Shown: positions 1-6,460, counted from the first letter of the stretch. The stretch is 6,714 bases of DNA from CAJQGY01 sp964417685 (GCA_964417685.1 CAYQIT010000036.1:1-6714), one strand, 5' to 3'. Made by a program: numbers and translations. The notes: generated by a model not told the origin, from the letters alone.

Positions 1-605
1 TCATAATTTCCAAATTCTGTATTTTTATATCCAAAATTTACATTAAACCCATTAAAATTATTTTTATAATTAAAGTACTCTGAGCTTCCATCATTAACAG
101 ATTGAGTTTCATATCCAGCAGCAAACTCAGCTCCATCAAAGTCCATTTCAGCAATACAATCATCAACAATATTTATGATTCCGCCAATAGTTCCATTTGC
201 ATACAATAATGAAGACGGGCCTTTAACAATCTCAATTTGGCTTATATCATTCAAATCAACATCATTTAAGTGATCAACTCCTAGACCTGATACATCTCTA
301 TTAACCATGCCATTTTTTAAAATCTTAACCCTAGGTCCTGACATACCTCTTATTATTGGCTGTCCAACTGCTGAGCCATAATCCGCAATTGAAATACCTA
401 AGTATCCATCTATAGCTTCGCCCAGACTTGTTGTAGCGCCCTCTAAAATTTCGTCACCATCAATAACATATAAAGGTTTATCAATGTGACTTGTATCTAC
501 TAATGCAGATGTGACCACGACAGTTTCTTCAACAACCTGTTGAGAATTTGTGTCGATTGAAAAAAACGCCATTAAAACGATTAACGCGTTAAAAAATTTG
601 TTCAT
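1..605 (-). CDS. TonB-dependent outer-membrane receptor, ZnuD-like plug (N-terminal ~201 aa; runs off left edge)
   Basis: The reading frame is open from the ATG at 605-603 to the window edge, with no stop, so only the N-terminus is present. Residues 1-21 look like a Sec signal peptide. A TonB-box-like stretch ETVVVTSA follows at about 27-34, then a plug domain at about 40-150. The plug shows QPIIRGMSGPRVKIL (82-96), DH (111-112) and the closing motif IEIVKGPSSLLYANGTIGG (124-142), matching the usual receptor-plug pattern IExxxGPxSxLYGxxxxGG. TonB-dependent receptors import metal complexes, vitamins or other ligands across the outer membrane using TonB energy. The RGxSGPRVKxL...DH pattern resembles ZnuD-like zinc receptors, whose plug uses an Asp-His pair for zinc as I recall; substrate is therefore a guess. 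It is last of the visible minus-strand set, 40 bases after the small secreted protein, and has the best ribosome binding site there. The family is certain; the ligand is not. Confidence 0.93.
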   Translation of the reverse strand, partial: MNKFFNALIVLMAFFSIDTNSQQVVEETVVVTSALVDTSHIDKPLYVIDGDEILEGATTSLGEAIDGYLGISIADYGSAVGQPIIRGMSGPRVKILKNGMVNRDVSGLGVDHLNDVDLNDISQIEIVKGPSSLLYANGTIGGIINIVDDCIAEMDFDGAEFAAGYETQSVNDGSSEYFNYKNNFNGFNVNFGYKNTEFGNY

Positions 606-610
606 ATGAA

Positions 611-616
611 CTCCTT
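611..616 (-). promoter_or_regulatory. Shine-Dalgarno of the TonB-dependent receptor
   Basis: The minus strand reads AAGGAG, five bases before the ATG at 605. This is the strongest ribosome binding site in the window and fixes the receptor start. The neighbouring upstream genes of the same cluster have no comparable site. Confidence 0.8.
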
Positions 617-645
617 AAAAAAATTAAAATTAATAACTATTGAAT

Positions 646-918
646 TTAATTTTTTGGTGGAGCCCTTGAGTAAAAGTAGTTTGTATTAGGGGATTGAAAA
701 GTTTGGTTTATATCTTCATCAATTTTTTCAAGAAGAGTTTTACCAATAAGGCTGGGCTTATTTTGATTAATATCAACAGTCTTATTTTCGTTATATTGAC
801 ACTCAATTGAAGTTTCTTCTTCTGAAATATGATCATGAATAAGCGAATCAGCTGAAACAGATGTGATAAGTAGGAATCCTGCTATCAACAATAAAATATT
901 ATTTTTACCTGTCTTCAT
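646..918 (-). CDS. Small secreted protein of unknown function, 90 aa, possible metal-binding role
   Basis: No recognised family. Residues 1-23 form a clear signal peptide: basic start (MKTGK), hydrophobic core ILLLIAGFLLI, and a likely cleavage after VSA. The mature protein is about 67 residues. It begins DSLIHDHISEEE and contains one Cys (40), two His (28, 30) and many acidic residues, then a polar tail with NTNYFYSRAPP near the end. It should be periplasmic or secreted. The ATG lies three bases after the alcohol dehydrogenase stop and has no Shine-Dalgarno, so translational coupling is likely. It sits directly upstream of a TonB-dependent receptor. Small secreted His/Cys proteins are often found beside metal receptors, and the HDH segment followed by a Cys loosely recalls them, but the motif here is sparse. 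The gene itself is credible from its signal peptide and tight packing; the role is inference. Confidence 0.72.
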   Translation of the reverse strand: MKTGKNNILLLIAGFLLITSVSADSLIHDHISEEETSIECQYNENKTVDINQNKPSLIGKTLLEKIDEDINQTFQSPNTNYFYSRAPPKN

Positions 919-921
919 ATT

Positions 922-1980
922 TTAATCATGCTTTAGACATACTAAACCAGATACGTCTCCATTTTTAAGGTCAAGTAGTGTATCAGTTGCTTGAGATATA
1001 TGTCTAGACTCAACCTCAACAGGCTCAATTTTTCCAGATCTAACTAGCTCCATCAGCTCTTTCATTTCTTGCATGCTACCAACATAGGTTCCAGTTATAG
1101 ACCTTGCAGTAAAGGTGTGAAGCGGCAGCTGAAGATCAAATTTTCCGCCTAGCAGTCCAACAAGAATATAATTTCCTCCCTTATTAAACCCAAACAAGCT
1201 ATATCCAAAGTTCACAGATGATTCAGAGCCGACAAAATCAATGACTGCGCTCACTGAGCCGTTTAATAGCTCTATTATTTTTTTTGCTGCTCCCTCATGA
1301 GTAGAATTTATTACTTCACTTGCTCCAGCTTTCTTAGCTATCGCTAATTTCTTATCATCTATATCAACAACAATCGGGTTGATGTTATATGCAGCTTTTG
1401 CAATCTTTAAGGCTAAAAGTCCTAAACCGCCAGCACTTATAATAACTATATTATTTTGATTTGGTTTCAAGTTGGCTTTTTTGAGAGCACTATATGCTGT
1501 AAGACCCCTGCATGCATAACTGCCTGCTAATTCTTCAGGAGTATCACCTGCATCAAATAAATACCTTGCATCTTTAACCAGAACATATTCAGCATGCCCT
1601 CCGTTGACATTAATACCAAGGTTTTGCGCAGTAAAGGGGCCGCAATAATGTTCCATATCTCTTTCACATTCATAGCATTCACCACAACCAATCCAAGGAT
1701 ATACAACATATTTATTTCCAACTTTTACACCTTCAACTTCTTCACCAACCTCCACAAGCTCTCCGTATATCTCATGACCCATTGCTAATGGTTGAGTAAG
1801 TCTGGAGGGAATTTTTTCATCATTGCCTGCATCGAAATATCCATCATGGATATGAACATCAGAGTGACAAACCCCACAGGCAATAGTTCTAATCAAAACT
1901 TCTTTTCCTTTTGGAATTGGCTTATCTGAAATAATTTCTTCTAAGGGAAGACCATCTTCAATAACTTGGTAAGATTTCAT
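922..1980 (-). CDS. Zinc- and NAD-dependent medium-chain alcohol dehydrogenase
   Basis: This 352-residue cytoplasmic protein has the typical length and two-domain layout of medium-chain zinc dehydrogenases, which oxidise alcohols or reduce aldehydes/ketones with NAD(H). The GroES-like domain holds catalytic zinc ligands Cys38 (CGVCHSD), His69-Glu70 (GHE) and Cys157 (ACRGLTAYSAL). Structural-zinc Cys residues 99, 102, 105 and 113 lie in the CGECYECERDMEHYC segment. The Rossmann domain has GGLGLLA at 184-190, and Asp206 ends the second strand (VVDIDD), which favours NAD over NADP. All key residues are present, so it should be active. The substrate cannot be read from the sequence. It starts 13 bases after the 78-residue gene and ends three bases before the secreted-protein gene, so it is probably in one operon with a TonB-dependent receptor. 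Its ATG has only a weak GAG upstream. Confidence 0.95.
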   Translation of the reverse strand: MKSYQVIEDGLPLEEIISDKPIPKGKEVLIRTIACGVCHSDVHIHDGYFDAGNDEKIPSRLTQPLAMGHEIYGELVEVGEEVEGVKVGNKYVVYPWIGCGECYECERDMEHYCGPFTAQNLGINVNGGHAEYVLVKDARYLFDAGDTPEELAGSYACRGLTAYSALKKANLKPNQNNIVIISAGGLGLLALKIAKAAYNINPIVVDIDDKKLAIAKKAGASEVINSTHEGAAKKIIELLNGSVSAVIDFVGSESSVNFGYSLFGFNKGGNYILVGLLGGKFDLQLPLHTFTARSITGTYVGSMQEMKELMELVRSGKIEPVEVESRHISQATDTLLDLKNGDVSGLVCLKHD

Positions 1981-1993
1981 ACTTGTAAGTATC

Positions 1994-2230
1994 TCATGTA
2001 TCTATTTCTTTATAACTGACAATAGTTTTTTTATTTATATCTTCCCATCTATTTTTTTCAACTAAATAACAAAGAATAGATTCAGAATCATTACTTTGTT
2101 TAAATGAAAAGTCATTAGGAATTTCTGATGGATGAAGGGAGCAAATTTCTTTAATCTGCCTTCCGCTCTTTAAAGATTTAAAAGTTATTTCGACTTTGCC
2201 ATTTTTTAGACTATCGATAATTTCGCTCAT
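1994..2230 (-). CDS. Small protein resembling the WYL_2 (DUF2693) family, 78 aa
   Basis: This small soluble protein has no signal peptide or membrane segment. The pattern is: short helix (SEIIDSLKNG), strand KVEITFKSL, a polar turn, CSLHPSEIPNDF, a variable loop, then ILCYLVEKNRWEDINKKTIVSY. That order (L..G.v.v.F.k..G......C.L.p..iP ... v.d.e...Wr..r...I.s.) matches what I recall of the WYL_2/DUF2693 family, short SH3-like barrels known from T4-like phages, cyanophages and some bacteria, with no established function. The assignment is from memory of the pattern and is moderate. The start is the ATG at 2230-2228, with no Shine-Dalgarno; a good promoter lies about 20-30 bases upstream. It is the first gene of the minus-strand set. 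Whether it acts with the dehydrogenase or is merely co-transcribed is unknown. Confidence 0.68.
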   Translation of the reverse strand: MSEIIDSLKNGKVEITFKSLKSGRQIKEICSLHPSEIPNDFSFKQSNDSESILCYLVEKNRWEDINKKTIVSYKEIDT

Positions 2231-2258
2231 TTAATTAATCATTAGAAATTGTTATGAA

Positions 2259-2287
2259 ATTATATGGTATTTAATTAAATGTTTTAA
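2259..2287 (-). promoter_or_regulatory. Promoter of the minus-strand cluster (78-aa gene, dehydrogenase, receptor)
   Basis: On the minus strand, TTAAAA (2287-2282, -35-like, 4 of 6) is followed after 17 bases by a perfect TATAAT (2264-2259). Transcription would begin near 2252, giving a leader of about 20 bases without a Shine-Dalgarno before the ATG at 2230. The spacer contains the palindrome at 2269-2280. Confidence 0.6.
2269..2280. repeat. 12-base perfect palindrome in the divergent promoter region
   Basis: ATTTAATTAAAT is its own reverse complement. It lies inside the spacer of the leftward promoter and covers the weak -35 of the rightward one, so a bound protein could control both directions. 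A related TTAATTAA occurs at 2231-2238. The region is very AT-rich, so chance is a real alternative. Confidence 0.35.
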
Positions 2288-2298
2288 CAACATATACT
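2270..2298 (+). promoter_or_regulatory. Promoter of the amidohydrolase pair, probably giving a leaderless mRNA
   Basis: A TATACT -10 element (2293-2298) has a weak TTTAAT -35 (2270-2275) 17 bases upstream. Six bases separate the -10 from the A of the start codon at 2305, which is the normal place for transcription to begin. No Shine-Dalgarno precedes this ATG. The simplest reading is a leaderless transcript starting at or next to the AUG. Confidence 0.5.
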
Positions 2299-2304
2299 AA
2301 TCGT

Positions 2305-3699
2305 ATGAAAATTATATACATAAAACATATATTAAGTTTTGTTTTAATTGCATCGTTATCTCAATTTATTTCTTCAGAAAATGAGCCTTTCAAATCAACT
2401 TATTTTCCAATGCCTTATTCAAATGTTTTATTTCAAAATGCAAATATCTTTGATGGAGATGGGAATAAGTTTTTAGATACCGACCTTATCATTCAAGACG
2501 GAAAAATCGTTGCAATAGGCAAAGATCTTCCTAAATCAAAAGACATCAAAGTTATCGATGCAACAAATAAATGGATTACGCCCGGAATTATAGATATTCA
2601 TTCGCATATGGGGGTTTATCCTGCTCCCTCAGTAAGAACAAGTTCAGACGGCAATGAGTCAACAAGTCCTGTAACTGCTGGCGTTTGGGCTGAGCATTCT
2701 ATATGGGTACAAGATCCTCAATTTGCTCTTGCATTAAAAGGCGGAGTCACGACTTTTCATGTTTTGCCTGGCTCGGCAAATCTTATTGGTGGTAGAGGAG
2801 TGACAGCAAAAAATGTTCAACGAAACACTATAAATTCAATGAAGTTTCCTGATGCACCTCATTCTTTAAAAATGGCTTGTGGTGAAAATCCAAAAAGAGT
2901 TTATGGCAATAGAAGTCAAGCACCATCGACACGCATGGGAAATGCAGCTGGTTATAGGAAATCATGGATTAAGGCTACAAGTTACTTGAGCAGATTAGAA
3001 GAATATGAGTCAAAATCAGAAGAGGCTAAAGAAATGGGATACAAGCCTCAAAGAGATCTTGAGTTGGAAACATTAGCAGGAGTTCTTAGGGGCGACATTT
3101 TAGTTCATAACCATTGCTACAGAGCTGATGAGATGGCGGTCATGATAGATATAGCTAATGAATTTGGATATAAGATTACTGCATTTCATCATGCCGTCGA
3201 GGCATACAAGATTGCAGATTTGCTGGCTGATAACAATATTTGTGCAGCATTATGGGCTGATTGGTGGGGATTTAAGCACGAGGCATATGACATGGTACAA
3301 GCAAATGTTGCCATAGTCGATCAAGCTAGAAACGGGAAAGGCTGCGCTATAGTCCATTCTGACAGTGAGATTGGAATCCAGCATTTAAATCAAGAAGCAT
3401 CAAAAGCCTTAGCAGCAGGAATAAGAGCAGGCTATGATATCTCTGAAGCCAGGGCTATGAAATGGATAACAAGTAATCCCGCTAAAGCAGCAGGAATTTA
3501 CGATGTTACCGGATCTCTTAAAGTTGGTAAAAATGCAGATATTGTTTTATGGAGTGGAAATCCATTCAGTGTATATACTTTGGCAGAGCAAGTATTTATA
3601 GATGGAGCATTGGCATACGATAGAGATTCGGGCTATGAGCCAGCATCTGACTTTGATCTTGGAATTCTAAATCCAAATAAAAATAGGATAGAAGAATGA
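2305..3699 (+). CDS. Exported metal-dependent amidohydrolase (imidazolonepropionase-like subgroup), 464 aa
   Basis: Residues 1-24 look like a signal peptide, so it should act in the periplasm. The small beta-sandwich of the amidohydrolase superfamily begins at about 41 (VLFQNANIFDGDG...) and ends in NPAKAAGIYDVTGSLKVGKNADIVLWSGNP (391-420; the typical G.l..Gk.ADlvlw segment). The metal-binding motif is intact: ITPGIIDIHSH puts His99 and His101 in an HxH. Further candidate ligands are His268/His270 (VHNHC), His295/His296 (AFHHAVEAY) and Asp353 (VHSDSE); Lys189 and Glu194 in KMACGEN are also conserved-looking. The superfamily hydrolyses C-N bonds in amides, cyclic imides or peptides; the substrate cannot be told. 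The segments QDPQFALALKGGVTT and GSANLIGGRGVT are hallmarks of a widespread, little-characterised subgroup often found as a tandem pair. The stop overlaps the start of the second gene, indicating coupled synthesis in similar amounts. Confidence 0.92.
   Translation: MKIIYIKHILSFVLIASLSQFISSENEPFKSTYFPMPYSNVLFQNANIFDGDGNKFLDTDLIIQDGKIVAIGKDLPKSKDIKVIDATNKWITPGIIDIHSHMGVYPAPSVRTSSDGNESTSPVTAGVWAEHSIWVQDPQFALALKGGVTTFHVLPGSANLIGGRGVTAKNVQRNTINSMKFPDAPHSLKMACGENPKRVYGNRSQAPSTRMGNAAGYRKSWIKATSYLSRLEEYESKSEEAKEMGYKPQRDLELETLAGVLRGDILVHNHCYRADEMAVMIDIANEFGYKITAFHHAVEAYKIADLLADNNICAALWADWWGFKHEAYDMVQANVAIVDQARNGKGCAIVHSDSEIGIQHLNQEASKALAAGIRAGYDISEARAMKWITSNPAKAAGIYDVTGSLKVGKNADIVLWSGNPFSVYTLAEQVFIDGALAYDRDSGYEPASDFDLGILNPNKNRIEE
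3685..3688 (+). promoter_or_regulatory. Shine-Dalgarno of the second amidohydrolase
   Basis: AGGA lies seven bases before the ATG at 3696, inside the last codons of the first gene. A second ATG follows at 3699 in the same frame, 10 bases away, so the 3696 start is preferred and gives the ATGA overlap. Confidence 0.55.
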
Positions 3700-4970
3700 T
3701 GTTAAATTTTAGATTCAAAAAATATCTTGCAACTTTTTTAATTATCTTTGCAAATAGCATTGGTGCAGAAGAAGTATTGATTACAAATGCTAATATTTAC
3801 GACGGTAAGTCCGATGACCCTTTTATAAGCAATATTTATATAAAAAACGGCAAAATTAAAAATATTTCAAATAATTTGTTTGATGTTGAAAATGTAATTG
3901 ATGCAAGCGGCATGATCGTCACGCCAGGTTTTATTGCTACTGACACTGAAATTGGGATTGTTGAAATAGGTGCGCTTAGTGTTACTCGAGATGATAGACC
4001 ATCTATGTACAACATTGGGTTTTCTGTATTTGATGCTTTTAATCCAAATTCAACATTGATACCTTGGAATAGAGCGAATGGAATTACCTCGGCTATAACT
4101 TTACCTAAATATTCATCAAGTCCAATCGGAGGATTGGGCTCTTTTTTTGATTTAGATAGCAATCTAAATATTTCTGGAACTAAAGACATGGTTATGGTTG
4201 GTAGAGTTGGCGGAAGTTCATCTGGCTCTAGAGCTGAGACTTTTGCTCTTATAGAAGATTTATTAGATCTAGCTTTCTCAATTGACCCTAGGGTTGTTAA
4301 ATCAAATGCTGAAATTATTAAATTTATGAGTGAGATGCCTCTAGTGAGTCATTTAGATCTTCAAATAAGAGATATTCATGCGTTATATAAATTAGCAAAC
4401 ACAGACTTACCACTAATAATTGAATCAAATAGAGCCTCTGACATATTAAAACTGATTGATCTAAAGAATAAATATAATTTAAATTTAGTAATAATGGGCG
4501 CTCAAGAAGCCACTTTGGTTATTGAACAATTAAAAGATAGCGATATACCTTTGATAGTTAATCCAATAAACAATATTCCTAACTCATTTGACGAGCTTGC
4601 ATCAAATATTAATGCCTCAGCGAGATTGGAGGATGCAGGAATTACATTAATGTTTAATGCACCAAGAGATCATAACTATCATTTAATAAGACAGGGTGCT
4701 GGAGTGGCAGTTGCTAATGGAATGTCATACTCTGGGGCAATTAAAGCGCTATCAAGCAATGTTTCAAAAACTTTTAAACTTGGTCAAAAGGGGTTAATCG
4801 AAGAGGGAGCATCGGCAGATTTAATGATTTGGGATGCAGATCCATTGGAGCCATCAAGCATGCCTATAAAAGTATTTATTAATGGAATAGATACAGATTT
4901 AACAACAAGATCATCAAGACTTAGGGATAGATATACTAAAAATTTAGATAAACCAAATATCTATAGATAA
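3696..4970 (+). CDS. Exported amidohydrolase-superfamily protein lacking the HxH metal motif, 424 aa
   Basis: Signal peptide at residues 1-24 (cleavage likely after SIGA). The superfamily fold is clear: N-terminal VLITNANIYDGKSDDPF (27-43), VTPGFI at 75-80, and C-terminal KGLIEEGASADLMIWDADPLE (365-385). Yet where active members have PGFIDxHxH this protein has PGFIATDTE, so the two His are Asp83 and Glu85. The later strands read LIIESNRASDI and LMFNAPRDH, without the His or HSD of its partner. Either it is a non-catalytic partner, or it uses another chemistry. The segments IVEIGALSVTRDD, NRANGITSA and RQGAGVAVANG look well kept, so it is not a decaying gene. It is coupled to the upstream active-looking amidohydrolase by a four-base overlap, which suggests a heteromeric complex in the periplasm. 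A hairpin terminator follows at once. Substrate unknown. Confidence 0.88.
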   Translation: MMLNFRFKKYLATFLIIFANSIGAEEVLITNANIYDGKSDDPFISNIYIKNGKIKNISNNLFDVENVIDASGMIVTPGFIATDTEIGIVEIGALSVTRDDRPSMYNIGFSVFDAFNPNSTLIPWNRANGITSAITLPKYSSSPIGGLGSFFDLDSNLNISGTKDMVMVGRVGGSSSGSRAETFALIEDLLDLAFSIDPRVVKSNAEIIKFMSEMPLVSHLDLQIRDIHALYKLANTDLPLIIESNRASDILKLIDLKNKYNLNLVIMGAQEATLVIEQLKDSDIPLIVNPINNIPNSFDELASNINASARLEDAGITLMFNAPRDHNYHLIRQGAGVAVANGMSYSGAIKALSSNVSKTFKLGQKGLIEEGASADLMIWDADPLEPSSMPIKVFINGIDTDLTTRSSRLRDRYTKNLDKPNIYR

Positions 4971-4991
4971 AACCCATCTTATGATGGGTTT
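4970..4991. terminator. Hairpin terminator, probably bidirectional, between the amidohydrolases and tRNA-Thr
   Basis: A nine-base stem AAACCCATC / GATGGGTTT with a four-base loop (TTAT) begins at the last base of the second amidohydrolase stop codon. The flanks give a short T run on each strand (TTT... on plus, TTTTA on minus), so it can end transcription of the amidohydrolase pair and of the converging tRNA-Thr(UGU). Confidence 0.8.
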
Positions 4992-5002
4992 AATGATTAA
5001 AC

Positions 5003-5079
<77 letters not shown>

Positions 5080-5089
5080 AAAAAAACGT

Positions 5090-5095
5090 ATTATA
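5090..5095 (-). promoter_or_regulatory. Possible -10 element for tRNA-Thr(UGU)
   Basis: The minus strand reads TATAAT followed by ACG, about ten bases before the mature tRNA 5' end. The -35 region at 17 bases (CTTTCC) is poor and lies in the end of msrA. It could allow tRNA synthesis independent of birA-msrA, or it could be an AT-rich chance match. Confidence 0.4.
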
Positions 5096-5104
5096 TACAA
5101 ATTA

Positions 5105-5659
5105 TTATTTTGGGAAAGGGCAATTTGTTCCTCCAATGCCACAATAGCCATTAGGATTTTTAGCAAGATATTGTTGGTGGTATTCTTCAGCAAAAAAATA
5201 TTCTTCTTTTTCTAATATTTCTGTAGTTATCCCCCCTAAACCTTGAGTATCTAGAGCTGCTTGATATTTATGCATTGAGAGTTTGGCTACTTCAAGATCA
5301 TCAGCAGAGTAACAAAAGATTACAGATCTATATTGACTGCCAATATCATTTCCTTGTCTCATGCCTTGGGTTGGGTCGTGACATTCCCAGAAAACTATTA
5401 GTAGTTGATCTAAGCTTATTTTATTGGGGTCATAAGTTACTTTAACAACTTCTGCATGACCAGTTTCCTGATAACAAACTTGTTCGTATGTTGGATTGTT
5501 CAATGATCCACCGCAATATCCAACAGAAGTTAAATAAACACCTTCAAGTTCATAAAATTTTCTCTCAACTCCCCAAAAGCATCCTGCACCAAAAGTTATT
5601 TCATTAAATCCATGCGGAACCTCTGATCTAAGATCAATGTTACTTAAGTAATGATTCAT
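5105..5659 (-). CDS. msrA: Peptide methionine-S-sulfoxide reductase MsrA
   Basis: MsrA reduces the S-epimer of methionine sulfoxide, free or in proteins, repairing oxidative damage with electrons from thioredoxin. At 184 residues it covers the whole catalytic domain (the E. coli protein is about 212, with a longer N-terminus). The signature FGAGCFWGVE places the catalytic Cys at 27. GHAEVV (67-72) carries Glu70, HDPTQ is at 94-98 and GSQYRS at 107-112. The C-terminal GYCGIGGTNCPF supplies the recycling Cys173 and Cys180. No signal peptide, so it is cytoplasmic. It begins directly after the birA stop (TAAATG), with its Shine-Dalgarno inside birA, so the two are translationally coupled. tRNA-Thr(UGU) follows 25 bases later. 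The pairing with birA looks like operon sharing, not a pathway link. Confidence 0.97.
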   Translation of the reverse strand: MNHYLSNIDLRSEVPHGFNEITFGAGCFWGVERKFYELEGVYLTSVGYCGGSLNNPTYEQVCYQETGHAEVVKVTYDPNKISLDQLLIVFWECHDPTQGMRQGNDIGSQYRSVIFCYSADDLEVAKLSMHKYQAALDTQGLGGITTEILEKEEYFFAEEYHQQYLAKNPNGYCGIGGTNCPFPK

Positions 5660-6403
5660 TTAATAAGCACCTTTTATAGAAACTTCGCCAAATTGATATT
5701 TGCACGTTTGATCATTATTCTCCAACATTAAACTCCCATCAATATCTATCCCTTTAAACAATCCCTTATCAACAATTTCATTATTTTGACTAATTAGTAT
5801 TTCTTTATTCATGTGCATACAAACATTTTCCCATTCTTTAACTGGATTAATGACCCCTTTGTTTAGATAATCAAGAAAACTTATTAAAATTTTGTTAATT
5901 AAATCATTTCTGTCTAATTCTTTAAATTCTGATAGGTCTCCCCACCAATCTTCTTTTTTACTAAGTTGCATATTAATACCTATTCCAACAATAGTTATGA
6001 CATTACTTCCAAGAATTTCCTTTTCAACTAATATGCCGCCTATTTTTTTATTTTTTAAAACTATGTCGTTGGGCCATTTCAATCCAACCTCAATATCACT
6101 CGAGAAGGATTTGATCGCTTTTTGACAAATAATTCCAGTTGCAAGACTAATCGGGAACTTTTCTTTATGAATATTTAGTCCAGAAATGGACATATAAATG
6201 TTCTCATAGTCTTTACTCAACCATGATTTTCCTCTTCTGCCTCTTCCATTAGTTTGAGTGTGAGCAATATTTACATTAATTTTTTTATCATGCTGGTCTC
6301 TTTTGCATTGGTCATTTGTAGAATCAATTTCTCTAAAAGTAGCTATTCTTACAGCATCTTTGCTTATATTTTTGTGGATTTTATTAATATCTAAATGATT
6401 CAA
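5660..6403 (-). CDS. birA: Biotin-[acetyl-CoA-carboxylase] ligase without DNA-binding domain
   Basis: This cytoplasmic enzyme makes biotinyl-AMP and attaches biotin to the carrier protein of acetyl-CoA carboxylase and similar enzymes. Motifs in order: REIDSTND (24-31), biotin/ATP loop GRGRRGKSW (53-61), LKWPNDIVL (108-116), KIGGILVEKE (120-129, Lys120 matching the catalytic Lys183 of E. coli), GIGINM (140-145), and the C-terminal SH3-like domain with GLFKGIDIDGSLMLE (214-228). At 247 residues it lacks the N-terminal winged helix of E. coli BirA (about 321 residues), so it should not repress biotin genes. The start is TTG at 6403-6401: an in-frame stop lies at 6436-6434 and no ATG or GTG occurs near the N-terminus. 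No Shine-Dalgarno is seen. The E. coli neighbour tRNA cluster is divergent here. Stop and msrA start abut. Confidence 0.95.
   Translation of the reverse strand: MNHLDINKIHKNISKDAVRIATFREIDSTNDQCKRDQHDKKINVNIAHTQTNGRGRRGKSWLSKDYENIYMSISGLNIHKEKFPISLATGIICQKAIKSFSSDIEVGLKWPNDIVLKNKKIGGILVEKEILGSNVITIVGIGINMQLSKKEDWWGDLSEFKELDRNDLINKILISFLDYLNKGVINPVKEWENVCMHMNKEILISQNNEIVDKGLFKGIDIDGSLMLENNDQTCKYQFGEVSIKGAY
5668..5673 (-). promoter_or_regulatory. Shine-Dalgarno of msrA inside the end of birA
   Basis: The minus strand reads AAGGTG eight bases before the msrA ATG, spanning the Lys-Gly-Ala codons at the birA C-terminus. Ribosomes ending birA would stop right at the msrA start. Confidence 0.65.
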
Positions 6404-6417
6404 TGTTAAAAAACTAG

Positions 6418-6446
6418 TTGACTTAACGCCATTCTAGAACAAAAAT
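6418..6446 (+). promoter_or_regulatory. Promoter of tRNA-Tyr
   Basis: TTGACT (5 of 6 to the -35 consensus) at 6418-6423 is followed after 17 bases by AAAAAT (6441-6446, 4 of 6). The start would be near 6453, eight or so bases before the mature tRNA 5' end. Confidence 0.5.
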
Positions 6447-6459
6447 AGCTACCTTGAAA
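6431..6459 (-). promoter_or_regulatory. Possible promoter of birA-msrA
   Basis: On the minus strand TTTCAA (6459-6454) and TAGAAT (6436-6431) are 17 bases apart. Transcription would start near 6424, leaving about 20 bases before the TTG start codon. The -35 is weak, and the element overlaps the promoter of tRNA-Tyr on the other strand, so the two may interfere. Confidence 0.4.
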
Positions 6460-6460
6460 T

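Noticed and set aside
1527..1788. Open frames of 64 codons on both strands inside the alcohol dehydrogenase
   Set aside because: They overlap a gene with every catalytic and zinc-binding residue intact, and their translations show no domain or signal. They are chance open frames.
3836..4189. A 117-codon open frame antisense to the second amidohydrolase
   Set aside because: The sense frame has clear superfamily sequence and a coupled start. The antisense product has no recognisable motif.
5892..6125. A 77-codon open frame antisense to birA
   Set aside because: It lies over the conserved KWPND and KIGGILVE region of birA and has no independent support.
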